From the NCBI GenBank assembly GCA_964342265.1, contig CAYFFE010000020.1, positions 1-39,652 of the forward strand: a stretch of DNA of 39,652 nucleotides. The letters are read 5' to 3'. A program made the translations under genes and the position numbers. This stretch comes from Halioxenophilus sp964342265. Lineage in GTDB: Bacteria > Pseudomonadota > Gammaproteobacteria > Pseudomonadales > Cellvibrionaceae. Each line of letters starts with the position of its first letter. The stretch's first letter is position 1. This document shows, in pieces, positions 16,786-24,517 of the stretch. A model generated the notes under the pieces. The model did not search any database, had not been told where the DNA came from, and saw only the letters and a program-made list of their open reading frames with translations.

Positions 16786-17973
16786 ATGAGTTACGCCGAT
16801 CGCTGGCTGTTGCCGGAAGGCGTGGAAGAAATTCTTCCCGAGTCAGCACACAACATAGAAGCCCTGCGTCGCCAGCTTCTGGACCTTTACCAGCGTTGGG
16901 GATACGACCTGGTTATTCCGCCAATGATCGAATTTACCGATTCGCTGTTGATTGGTCTCGGTCAGGATATCGATCTGCAGACGTTTCGCATTACCGATCA
17001 AATGAGTGGTCGAATGATGGGCATTCGTGCCGATATTACGCCACAGATTGCCCGAATGGATGCCCACAGTTGCGTTCGCGAAGGCAACAGCCGTTTTTGT
17101 TACGCCGGTCACGTGCTGCATACGCGACCCAAATCGCCGTTGGCCACGCGCTCGCCGGTGCAAGCCGGGGTAGAGCTGTTTGGTGAAAGCTCACAAAACG
17201 CCGATACTGAAGTTATTTCCCTGTTATTGGAATCCCTGCACACCATCGGCATGCCCGACCTGAACATCGACTTAGGTCATGTGGCGATTTATCGATCGCT
17301 AGCCGCTGCCGCGGGCTTCAGTAAGGAGCAGGAGCAGGCGTTTTTCGACCTGTTGCAAAAAAAATCCAGCACCGACATTAATGATTGGATAGAAGCCAAT
17401 TTAAGCGATGCGACTTATCGCCGCTGGTTTGCCGGTTTGCCGGAACTGGCTGGCGATGTATCCACTCTGGCGCGGGCCAGAGAAGTCTTGGCGGGTGCTC
17501 CCGACAGCGTATTCGAGGCTATCGATGCCATGGCCGCCATTGCCGAAATCATTAACCAGCGCTGGCCGCAGGTGAATTTGTACTACGATCTGAGCGAAGT
17601 GCGCGGCTACCACTACCACACAGGTATTGTCTTTGCAGCGTTTGCCGCTGGCATGGGTGATTCCATTGCTCGCGGTGGTCGCTACGATAACATCGGTAAG
17701 GTGTTTGGCCGCGCCCGGCCTGCCATTGGCTTTACCGTGGATATTTCGGCGGTTAATCGATTGCTCAACGGGTCGGCGGTCGAGTCTCTGGCGGCGGTGT
17801 TTGTGCCTTATTCCAGTGATCAAAAACAATGGCAGGTTGTGCAAGATCTTCGCCGCTCGGGTCGTCGAGTGGTGTGTGCATTGAATCCAGACGATACTCC
17901 TCCAAGCGATTGCCGGGAGCAATTGGTCGTCGACGGCGACCAGGTACAGTTACTGCCCATTAATGAGCCGTAG
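16786..17973 (+). CDS. hisZ: ATP phosphoribosyltransferase regulatory subunit HisZ
   Basis: 395 residues. A catalytically inactive paralogue of histidyl-tRNA synthetase that forms a hetero-octamer with short HisG and makes it active and feedback-inhibited by histidine. Visible class II synthetase-like motifs are LLPEGVEEILPESA, YQRWGYDLVIPPMIEF, FRITDQMSGRMMGIRADITPQIAR and ARGGRYDNIGKVFGRARPAIGFTVD. Length and position (DUF2065-hisZ-purA) match Pseudomonas. Its presence implies a short-form HisG elsewhere on the chromosome. Confidence 0.95.
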   Translation: MSYADRWLLPEGVEEILPESAHNIEALRRQLLDLYQRWGYDLVIPPMIEFTDSLLIGLGQDIDLQTFRITDQMSGRMMGIRADITPQIARMDAHSCVREGNSRFCYAGHVLHTRPKSPLATRSPVQAGVELFGESSQNADTEVISLLLESLHTIGMPDLNIDLGHVAIYRSLAAAAGFSKEQEQAFFDLLQKKSSTDINDWIEANLSDATYRRWFAGLPELAGDVSTLARAREVLAGAPDSVFEAIDAMAAIAEIINQRWPQVNLYYDLSEVRGYHYHTGIVFAAFAAGMGDSIARGGRYDNIGKVFGRARPAIGFTVDISAVNRLLNGSAVESLAAVFVPYSSDQKQWQVVQDLRRSGRRVVCALNPDDTPPSDCREQLVVDGDQVQLLPINEP

Positions 17974-18065
17974 CCAGCCACCAAGCGAAACCAAAGACAG
18001 CGCGATCTGCTTTAGTCGCGTTCCCACCGATATGACGGTATTGAAAGAGAGTTAAATTTTAAGCC

Positions 18066-19361
18066 ATGGGTAAAAACGTAGTAATTCTGGGCACCCAGTG
18101 GGGTGACGAGGGCAAAGGTAAAATCGTCGATCTACTCACCGAGCAGGTGGCGTTGGTGGCGCGATTTCAGGGCGGACACAATGCGGGTCACACGCTGGTC
18201 ATCGACGGCGAAACCACTGTGCTGCATCTTATTCCCTCGGGTATTTTGCGCCCCGACGTTCAATGTCTGATCGGCAACGGCGTGGTGCTCTCACCCGAAG
18301 CGCTGCTTGAGGAAATCAAAGAACTGGAAGCCAGTAGCGTGCCCGTGCGTGAGCGATTGCGCTTATCGCCGGCCTGCCCATTGATTTTGCCCTACCACGT
18401 GGCGCTCGACCAAGCTCGAGAAGCCGCCAAAGGCGATGCCAAAATCGGCACCACCGGACGCGGTATTGGCCCGGCCTACGAAGACAAAGTGGCCCGTCGC
18501 GGTTTGCGCTTGGGCGACATGCTCGATTTCGACAGCTTTGCTGAAAAGCTGCAAGAAGTGATGCGCTATCACAACTTTGTGCTGGAGAATTTCCTCAATG
18601 CAACGCCCGTGGATTATCAGCAAACGCTTGATCGCTGCCGAGAATGGGCCGAGCAACTGTTGCCCTTAATTGCCGATGTTACCGATATTTTGCACACTGC
18701 TCGGGAAAACGGCGAAGACATCTTATTCGAAGGCGCGCAGGGCTCTCTACTCGATATCGATCACGGCACCTACCCCTTTGTTACCTCATCCAACACCACC
18801 GCCGGCGCCACTGCCACGGGCTCCGGATTTGGTCCGCTTTACTTGGATTACGTATTGGGCATTACCAAGGCTTACACCACACGCGTGGGCTCCGGGCCGT
18901 TTCCCACTGAGCTAGACGACGACATTGGTCGTCATTTGGGCGAGAAGGGCCACGAATTCGGTGCGACTACGGGTCGAAAGCGCCGCACCGGCTGGTTTGA
19001 TGCGGTAGCGGTTAAGTACGCCATTCGTGTTAATTCCGTGTCTGGTATTTGTCTGACCAAGCTGGATGTCTTGGATGGTTTAAAAGAAGTGAAAATTTGC
19101 GTGGCCTACCAAGACGCCGACGGCAAACCCATGCCCATTCCCGCTGATTCCGATGGTTGGGCGAAAATTCAGCCGGTCTACGAAACCTTACCAGGTTGGC
19201 AAGAGAGCACGGTGGGAGCGAAATCTCTAGAGCAATTGCCGCAGGCCGCCAAAGATTATATTTCCCGATTGGAAGTGCTAACTGGCGCACCGGTGGATAT
19301 TATCTCCACGGGCCCGGATCGTTTAGAAACCATCACCTTGCGGCATCCGTTTAGTGGTTAA
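18066..19361 (+). CDS. purA: Adenylosuccinate synthetase PurA
   Basis: 431 residues. Makes adenylosuccinate from IMP, aspartate and GTP, the first committed step to AMP. The N-terminal signature GTQWGDEGKGK (Asp14 catalytic), GGHNAGHTL (His42), GTTGRGIGPAYEDK, the loop FEGAQGSLLDIDHGTYPFVT and the GTP-site KLDVLDGL are all present. It is 92 bp behind hisZ. No clear intrinsic terminator follows. In pseudomonads the next gene is rnr, but here the order breaks and an unrecognised lipoprotein follows. Confidence 0.98.
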   Translation: MGKNVVILGTQWGDEGKGKIVDLLTEQVALVARFQGGHNAGHTLVIDGETTVLHLIPSGILRPDVQCLIGNGVVLSPEALLEEIKELEASSVPVRERLRLSPACPLILPYHVALDQAREAAKGDAKIGTTGRGIGPAYEDKVARRGLRLGDMLDFDSFAEKLQEVMRYHNFVLENFLNATPVDYQQTLDRCREWAEQLLPLIADVTDILHTARENGEDILFEGAQGSLLDIDHGTYPFVTSSNTTAGATATGSGFGPLYLDYVLGITKAYTTRVGSGPFPTELDDDIGRHLGEKGHEFGATTGRKRRTGWFDAVAVKYAIRVNSVSGICLTKLDVLDGLKEVKICVAYQDADGKPMPIPADSDGWAKIQPVYETLPGWQESTVGAKSLEQLPQAAKDYISRLEVLTGAPVDIISTGPDRLETITLRHPFSG

Positions 19362-19504
19362 TGTATTCATTATACTTATGCGGCCAGACTAAAAAACGTA
19401 ATATCGTCATTGAAAAAGGGTTCAGGCAAATATTGAGGCTTCGGAGAAGCTAGCTGCCCAGTAATTAAAATTTGCCAAAAATAGTAAAAAATAAGGAATT
19501 GGGG

Positions 19505-20275
19505 ATGTTAAAGAAAGTATTTTTTTCAGTCTTAGTAATTTTTCTCGCGGGGTGTGCTACTACCAATGTAGAGTCCACACTGCATATCGCAGAAGATTAC
19601 AATGGTATCGACCACGATAAACGAATATTTCTTTTGCCTGCTACAACCAGTCATCAACTTTCGATAAGCATTGGAGACTTGGAGCAGGAATCTCAGCAAA
19701 TTGTTCACCTTATTAGTGAGGAGCTTGTTGCCAAAGGCTGGCAGGTTGCAACCATGTCGGATAGCAACTTTCGTGAGCTATGGAGTACCGTTACAGCGCA
19801 AGTCGGCGGAATTTATTCTTCTGAAACGGGAAGAATCGATTCCGATAAATACGCGGCAGCGATGTATCAATTGATTACTATTATCAATAAAAATGAAACC
19901 TATGCGGCGGTTATTCAGCCCGAGCTCGTGATACGTAACGCTGATCTGACGGGTAAGCACGCAAAGTGGGACGGCGTTTTAGTTAAAACCATCGACAAAG
20001 GTGCTAGGGCTCGAGATGTCAGTTGGTCAGGCGGAACGAGAGGTATCTCGCTAAGGGTTTCTGCGTACGATTATTCGCCCAAATGGTTGTTTACGAGTTA
20101 TGGCGGGTTAGCATTGCCTTGGGCCACGATTATTAGTTTTCAGGACCCAGAACCAGAGGTTAGAGACGATATTTTTTCTGACACTCAAGAGGTAAAAACC
20201 GGTATATCTGTGGCACTAAAACCACTAAAAACCAAACAATCCTACCGCGAAGAACAGCAAACCGCGCAGCAATAA
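19505..20275 (+). CDS. Lipoprotein of unknown function
   Basis: 256 residues starting at ATG 19505, with AAGGA 7 bases upstream. A TTG at 19472 in frame is rejected. Lipoprotein signal MLKKVFFSVLVIFLAGC with lipobox LAGC. The mature part begins with a short strand region (RIFLLPATTSHQLSISIGD), a helix resembling the opening of small periplasmic CsgG/YajG-like folds (EESQQ-type helix before ELVAKGWQV), a region rich in Thr/Val and a Gln-rich tail (EEQQTAQQ). I do not recognise the family and the fold remark is a guess. It stands alone between purA and a strong terminator, at a point where the conserved gene order ends, and its codons look richer in A and T than purA. Confidence 0.82.
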   Translation: MLKKVFFSVLVIFLAGCATTNVESTLHIAEDYNGIDHDKRIFLLPATTSHQLSISIGDLEQESQQIVHLISEELVAKGWQVATMSDSNFRELWSTVTAQVGGIYSSETGRIDSDKYAAAMYQLITIINKNETYAAVIQPELVIRNADLTGKHAKWDGVLVKTIDKGARARDVSWSGGTRGISLRVSAYDYSPKWLFTSYGGLALPWATIISFQDPEPEVRDDIFSDTQEVKTGISVALKPLKTKQSYREEQQTAQQ

Positions 20276-20280
20276 ATGCC

Positions 20281-20340
20281 CGGTTAGGTTTTATCGTTAC
20301 CAGCTAGGCTTTATCGTTACCGGCTAGGTTGTATTGTTAA
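20281..20340 (+). repeat. Three tandem copies of a 20-bp repeat
   Basis: Units at 20281-20300, 20301-20320 and 20321-20340 share the pattern CGGYTAGGYTTTATCGTTAC. Unit 2 begins CAG instead of CGG and unit 3 ends GTATTGTTAA. The array starts a few bases after the lipoprotein stop and runs directly into the terminator hairpin. It is not coding. Confidence 0.85.
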
Positions 20341-20376
20341 TAGAGCAGATATTGAAACGTATCTGCTCTATTTTTT
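20339..20376 (+). terminator. Strong intrinsic terminator after the lipoprotein gene
   Basis: TAGAGCAGATA (20341-20351) pairs perfectly with TATCTGCTCTA (20360-20370), extended by two more A-T pairs, with an 8-base loop and a run of T to 20376. It ends the plus-strand lipoprotein transcript just before the 3' end of the convergent CheX-like gene. Confidence 0.92.
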
Positions 20377-20388
20377 GCCGATTCATAC

Positions 20389-20835
20389 TCACTGCAAACA
20401 AATCACTACCGCACCGTGATAACTCTTCCAAGTAAAGGGAATCACATAAGAGCGTAAATCTTCCGGTAAATGGATATGCGACGGTGCGCCTTCCACGACG
20501 ATGGGAACCGAAATCATAAATTCTTTGCCAAATTCTCGTCGCGCGTTGCCCGAAATGGTGTTGGCCACCTCGCCAATTAAATCGACAATATTGCTGATAC
20601 TGGTGTCGTTCTCGCCAATCGAGAGCAATAAGTGCTTCAGTAAAATACCGGGGGCGGTAAAGTATACGCAGCCTTTGCTGGGGCCAGATATACCGATAAT
20701 ACCCGTGTAGTCGCAGGCTTCGGGCTGTTTGTTTTCCGCCAAGTAGGGTGTGCCGACGCTGACTTTTTTCTCGCTGGTATGCGCGAAGTAACCGATTACC
20801 GCGTCGATAAAAACCTGTAATTGTGATTCAGTCAT
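20389..20835 (-). CDS. CheX-like phosphatase
   Basis: 148 residues of the CheC/CheX/FliY family. CheX dephosphorylates CheY-P and carries its catalytic pair as ExxN on a helix. Here that is Glu89 and Asn92 in DLIGEVANTISGNARREFG. One such motif and a single domain of this length fit CheX rather than CheC, which has two. Its start codon overlaps the end of the receiver gene by 8 bp, so the two are made together, and the likely substrate is that receiver or a chemotaxis receiver elsewhere. Confidence 0.85.
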   Translation of the reverse strand: MTESQLQVFIDAVIGYFAHTSEKKVSVGTPYLAENKQPEACDYTGIIGISGPSKGCVYFTAPGILLKHLLLSIGENDTSISNIVDLIGEVANTISGNARREFGKEFMISVPIVVEGAPSHIHLPEDLRSYVIPFTWKSYHGAVVICLQ

Positions 20836-21199
20836 TTAAATGCTCCGTTAATTCTTCCAGCGCTTCACTCAATTGCTCTTCGGTAAACGGTTTTAATAAA
20901 AAGCCGCGTGCGCCTTTCTCCAGAGCTTCGATACCTGTTGCTTTATCCGATAACGCAGAAACCACCAGGATTAAAACCTCCGGGTCGGCGGCTACCAGCA
21001 TTTCAATGCACTGGATACCGTCCATTTCAGGCATGGTTAAATCCATGGTAATTACATCTGGCTTGTAAGTTTGAAAATTATGTAGGGCTTCCACGCCGTT
21101 TTTTGCGGTGGCCACCAGCTCAAAGGCGCCGGCGTTATGGCAACGGCTGATTTTACTGCGGATGATGTTGGAGTCATCGACAATCATTAGTTTTTTCAT
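20828..21199 (-). CDS. CheY-like single-domain response regulator
   Basis: 123 residues, receiver domain only. Acidic pocket Asp8-Asp9, phospho-acceptor Asp53 in VITMDLTMPEMDG, Ser81 in the switch position (VVSALSD) and Lys103-Pro104 are all in place, so it should be phosphorylated normally. No output domain is attached. It lies 6 bp behind the sensor kinase and overlaps the CheX-like gene by 8 bp. The ribosome-binding site is poor (ACGGTTT), suggesting coupling to kinase translation. It probably carries phosphoryl groups from the kinase HPt domain to a motor or other target. Confidence 0.94.
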   Translation of the reverse strand: MKKLMIVDDSNIIRSKISRCHNAGAFELVATAKNGVEALHNFQTYKPDVITMDLTMPEMDGIQCIEMLVAADPEVLILVVSALSDKATGIEALEKGARGFLLKPFTEEQLSEALEELTEHLND

Positions 21200-21205
21200 A
21201 AACCG

Positions 21206-23311
21206 TTAAGCCGCCTTAACCGCGGAGTCGACCGCGTTAGGAATGGTCAATACAAAGCGAGTACCCTGTTGTGGCCGAGTGCTTACGCTCAGCTTGCCGC
21301 CCAACGCACGCAACTGTTGTACAACGGCTTGCATGCCCATGCCTCTGCCGGCGTGTTCGTTGGTAATTTCGCTGGTAGAAAAGCCTTCATGAAATACAAT
21401 CGACAACAGTTGTTTTTTATTGGCAAGATCGGCATCGGCCGGCTGCAAAAAACCTTTAGCCACTGCCTGCAAGCGGACTTTATCAAAATCAATGCCGCGC
21501 CCGTCGTCGGAAAAGGTCAGTTGGTAGCTGTTATCTGCGCGCCGGGCGACGCTGATATAAATTCGGGCACATTCTAATTTATGATTTTTTATGCGAGTTT
21601 CGGTGGGCTCGATGCCATGCACCACCGAGTTGCGTATTAATTGAACCAAAATGCTGTTCAGTGTTTCTGCCATGGGCTTGGGTAGCGTGTGATCGTTGAG
21701 GCCGGCGTGAATGATTTCCACACTTTTATTCTGTTGTTCCGCCATATTGGTGGCGAGCTTTTGCAAATGAGACCAATCAAAGTGCGGCGCGTGTGGCGTG
21801 TTGTCGGTGGCGGTAATTTCCGAAAAGTGATGAATTAGCTTCGCCATGGATTCAATTTGATTAATGAGTCGATTCAATAACACCGCTAAGCCAAGAAAAT
21901 CCGAGCCTTTAATGTCTTGCTTGTCGCGTATGGCTTGTATTTCGTCCTCAAAGCGATGGGCTAGAGCGACAAGTTGATCTAGCTCTAAAGCCGATGCATC
22001 TCCTTTTAGTGTGTGCATTAAGGTAAATACTTTGTTGGCTTTGGCAATCAGTTCGGGGCGATGGGTGCCAGGTGCTTTGAGTTGCAAATTGATTTTTTCC
22101 AACGTTTTTTGGGCGTTGTCGATAAAAACATTGAGCAACTCGGGATTGGATTTGGCGATAGAGTAAAGCAGTTCGATTTGTTGGTTGTTTTGGGATTTGG
22201 CGTCTTCCAATTGTTTGCTTAGGGTTACCTCGTTGGAAATGTCTTTAACGGTAACCAACACGTGGGAAATTTGCTTGCCCTGCATGGCGCGAGAAAATGC
22301 GAATTTTAAATATTTATCTTTGTAGCTCCCATCACTCTGGTAAATATGTACTTCTACGCAGTTTAGCGGGTTTAAATCGCCAATGAGTTTCTCTTTGACG
22401 CTGGGTTTAAACAGTAGTTTGATAAAGCTTTGGGCTGTGGTTAAGTCTTTCTCCGAGACCATTTCTTTAATTAAATCTTCAAACGATTGTCCGGCAAAGG
22501 CGGATCGGTTAAACAATTGCAGTAGGGAATCCGAATGTTGCTCGCCAATAACTAGGTTTTCGTCCAATAGCAACAAACCTTCATCCACGGTTGTAAGGAT
22601 TTCTTGTGTTTCCTTGCGCGCACGATCAATTTTTTCATCACTGTCTTTTAGCTGGCGAATAAAGTGAAACATGATGATAAAAAAGTTAATAACGGCCAGT
22701 GTAATGCCCACCGTTTGAATCCATCGCAAGCGCGTAGCCTTAGAGCTGGCGATACGTTCTAGCTCGACGGTGAGTGTGTTCATAAGTTTTAGCAAAGCCA
22801 AATTATTGGCTTGACCGTAAACAATGGCCTGTTGCAGTTGTTGATTAAATTCGCGTTCATTCCCAGAGTGATAAGTCGTTAGAACCGTATCCACGTGGTT
22901 TAAATACGGTTGCCAAATTTGCTTGGCTTGGTTGAGTGCTTGTGTGGCCGTGGCACTGATGGCCGGTTGCAAAGTCACAGGTTCGCCGTTGGCCGATACA
23001 GTATCGCCACCGCGATCGAACGCTAACAGCGTTTGGTTGAACAAATCCTTGGTATTTTCTAACTCGGTGAGTGCGCGTTCCAGTTGCTCGGGGGAGTCTT
23101 TGGAGACTTCCGTATCGAGTAGCGATTTCATGGTGCGCTGCGACAACATACGCTGACGCCCCGCTAAGTTAACGTCCAACGCATCGTCGGAAATTTCAAA
23201 AGAAATATAAAAATTTAACAGTAATACAGAAGCGTCCAATAATAAAAACAGCGCAATCGATACAATAATACCTTTGTATTTACCAAACTGCCCAAACAGT
23301 GATGTGCTCAT
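21206..23311 (-). CDS. Membrane sensor kinase with PilJ-type sensor, PAS-like, HPt and HATPase domains (CheA-like, no CheW domain)
   Basis: 701 residues. Transmembrane segments at about 14-36 and 199-218 enclose a periplasmic domain with the PilJ/NarX-type sequence LAGRQRMLSQRTMKSLL (49-65). After the second segment come a coiled coil, a PAS-like region (about 240-365), then an HPt domain with His433 in LMHTLKGDASALELDQL, and a CheA-type HATPase: N box IRNSVVHGIEPTETR (Asn561), G1 SDDGRGID (601-608), F box GFSTSE (643-648), G2 GRGMGM (655-660). As in CheA, the phosphorylated His is on an HPt domain and no DHp H box is seen. Unlike CheA, there is no P5/CheW coupling domain and the sensor is built in. 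It starts the kinase-receiver-CheX operon, with RBS AGGGG/AGGA before the ATG. Confidence 0.9.
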   Translation of the reverse strand: MSTSLFGQFGKYKGIIVSIALFLLLDASVLLLNFYISFEISDDALDVNLAGRQRMLSQRTMKSLLDTEVSKDSPEQLERALTELENTKDLFNQTLLAFDRGGDTVSANGEPVTLQPAISATATQALNQAKQIWQPYLNHVDTVLTTYHSGNEREFNQQLQQAIVYGQANNLALLKLMNTLTVELERIASSKATRLRWIQTVGITLAVINFFIIMFHFIRQLKDSDEKIDRARKETQEILTTVDEGLLLLDENLVIGEQHSDSLLQLFNRSAFAGQSFEDLIKEMVSEKDLTTAQSFIKLLFKPSVKEKLIGDLNPLNCVEVHIYQSDGSYKDKYLKFAFSRAMQGKQISHVLVTVKDISNEVTLSKQLEDAKSQNNQQIELLYSIAKSNPELLNVFIDNAQKTLEKINLQLKAPGTHRPELIAKANKVFTLMHTLKGDASALELDQLVALAHRFEDEIQAIRDKQDIKGSDFLGLAVLLNRLINQIESMAKLIHHFSEITATDNTPHAPHFDWSHLQKLATNMAEQQNKSVEIIHAGLNDHTLPKPMAETLNSILVQLIRNSVVHGIEPTETRIKNHKLECARIYISVARRADNSYQLTFSDDGRGIDFDKVRLQAVAKGFLQPADADLANKKQLLSIVFHEGFSTSEITNEHAGRGMGMQAVVQQLRALGGKLSVSTRPQQGTRFVLTIPNAVDSAVKAA

Positions 23312-23692
23312 CCTATACCCCTAACCAACACGTCGAGAGTGCTTTTGTGAGCATTAACTGTGCCTAAATTAACGATTCGTTATATTTATGCCCCAGGGCT
23401 TATTGTTGGCAAAATATTTTGCCTTTTATTGGTGCTCAGGCGTTGGTGAATGGCTGTTTGCGCTTTTTTCTGAAGCAATAAAGTGGGGTGGAAGTGTTAA
23501 GTGCTGATGCCAAAGTGACGGAGTGGATCAATACAGGGCAGACCAAAAGGCAGCGATCAACATTTTAAAACGACTATAAGATAGATAAAGTTTTAAAAGA
23601 TAAAAGAGGGGATAAGTAGTGGCAGGCGACCAAAACAACTGAACAGAAAATAAAAAACGCGGACTTAACGGCAATTACTGTTAGCGCTTTAT
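23312..23692. other. 381-bp intergenic region upstream of the kinase operon
   Basis: No open frame worth calling. It holds a perfect palindrome (listed separately) 97 bp before the kinase start and probably the minus-strand promoter of the kinase operon, though I cannot name clear -35/-10 boxes. The right end, next to the HAD gene stop, has GCGCT/AGCGC repeats (about 23682-23699) and an A/T-rich stretch that may terminate the HAD transcript. Confidence 0.5.
23408..23423. promoter_or_regulatory. Perfect 16-bp palindrome GGCAAAATATTTTGCC
   Basis: Full dyad symmetry with no spacer, 97 bp upstream of the kinase start on the minus strand. It could be an operator for a dimeric regulator. It is followed on the plus strand by TTTTATT, so a weak terminator-like hairpin is an alternative, but no plus-strand gene precedes it. 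Confidence 0.45.
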
Positions 23693-24346
23693 TTAGCGCA
23701 AACTCATTACCGGCCAATCGTTGTCCTCGGCGTGTTTGCGTAATACATCGTCGGGATCCACGGCAATGGGGTTATCCACTTTCTTTAATAACGGCAAATC
23801 GTTAAACGAGTCACTGTAAAAATAGCTGCCGTCTAAATTTCCAGAGTAGTCGTTGAGCCAGTCTTGAAGACGAGTAACTTTGCCGTTTTGAAAACAGGGC
23901 GTGCCGACGATGCGGCCGGTAATCTGGCCGTTTTTCCATTCGGGCTCGGTGGCCAGCAGTTGATCAATTTCCAGCCATTGGGCAATGGGCCCAGTCACGA
24001 AACGGTTGGTGGCGGTGATAATGAGCAGGTCGTCGCCGGCGTTGCGGTGCTGGGCAATCAGGGCTCGGGCTTTGGGCAGCTCCAGCGGAAAAATTTTATC
24101 GGCTAAAAATTCCTGTTGCAGTGCGGTCAATGCTTCTGGCGATTGACCCACCAACGGTGCCAGGGCGAAGCGCGAGTATTCGATAATATCCAGTGTGCCC
24201 TGCTGATATTGCTGATAAAAGCGATCGTTGGCTTGGCCAAACGACTCGGCATCTACCCACTTTTTTTCGACTAAATATTCTCCAAAGCTGTGGTCGCTGT
24301 CGCCGCCTATAAGGGTGTTGTCCAAATCGAATATTGCCAGGCTCAC
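23693..24346 (-). CDS. HAD-superfamily (subfamily IB) phosphatase
   Basis: 217 residues. Motif I is DLDNTL with nucleophile Asp7 and acid/base Asp9, motif II Thr111 in LLIITAT, motif III Lys156 (NGKVTRL), motif IV SDSFNDLPLL (Asp179/Asp183). The cap sits between motifs I and II, as in phosphoserine-phosphatase-like HAD-IB enzymes. It is divergent from rppH-ptsP. The same neighbourhood in Pseudomonas aeruginosa holds PA0335, which I recall as a reported histidinol-phosphate phosphatase, so a role in histidine synthesis is possible. The substrate cannot be read from the sequence. Confidence 0.9.
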   Translation of the reverse strand: MSLAIFDLDNTLIGGDSDHSFGEYLVEKKWVDAESFGQANDRFYQQYQQGTLDIIEYSRFALAPLVGQSPEALTALQQEFLADKIFPLELPKARALIAQHRNAGDDLLIITATNRFVTGPIAQWLEIDQLLATEPEWKNGQITGRIVGTPCFQNGKVTRLQDWLNDYSGNLDGSYFYSDSFNDLPLLKKVDNPIAVDPDDVLRKHAEDNDWPVMSLR

Positions 24347-24517
24347 AGGAATTCCTCAGTCGTTTTAGTGGTGTGCGGTTGACGGTAGCGCGCGAGGCGG
24401 CCAGCATACCAGAGCTCTAGGTCGTCGGAAATCTTAATGACCGGCGGTTCGAAAGTATGAAACTTGGCGAACAATGGTTTATATTCACCTTTTGATTATG
24501 TTTTGGAGTACGAACCC

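Noticed and set aside
16442..16789. 115-codon open frame across the DUF2065 gene
   Set aside because: It begins before the hflC terminator and runs in another frame through DUF2065, whose own frame has family sequence and a good ribosome-binding site.
17401..17922. 173-codon antisense frame opposite hisZ
   Set aside because: It lies fully inside hisZ, has low-complexity His/Arg/Ala composition and resembles no family.
20281..20340. Tandem repeats as a CRISPR array
   Set aside because: The units abut with no spacers, there are only three copies and no cas genes are present.
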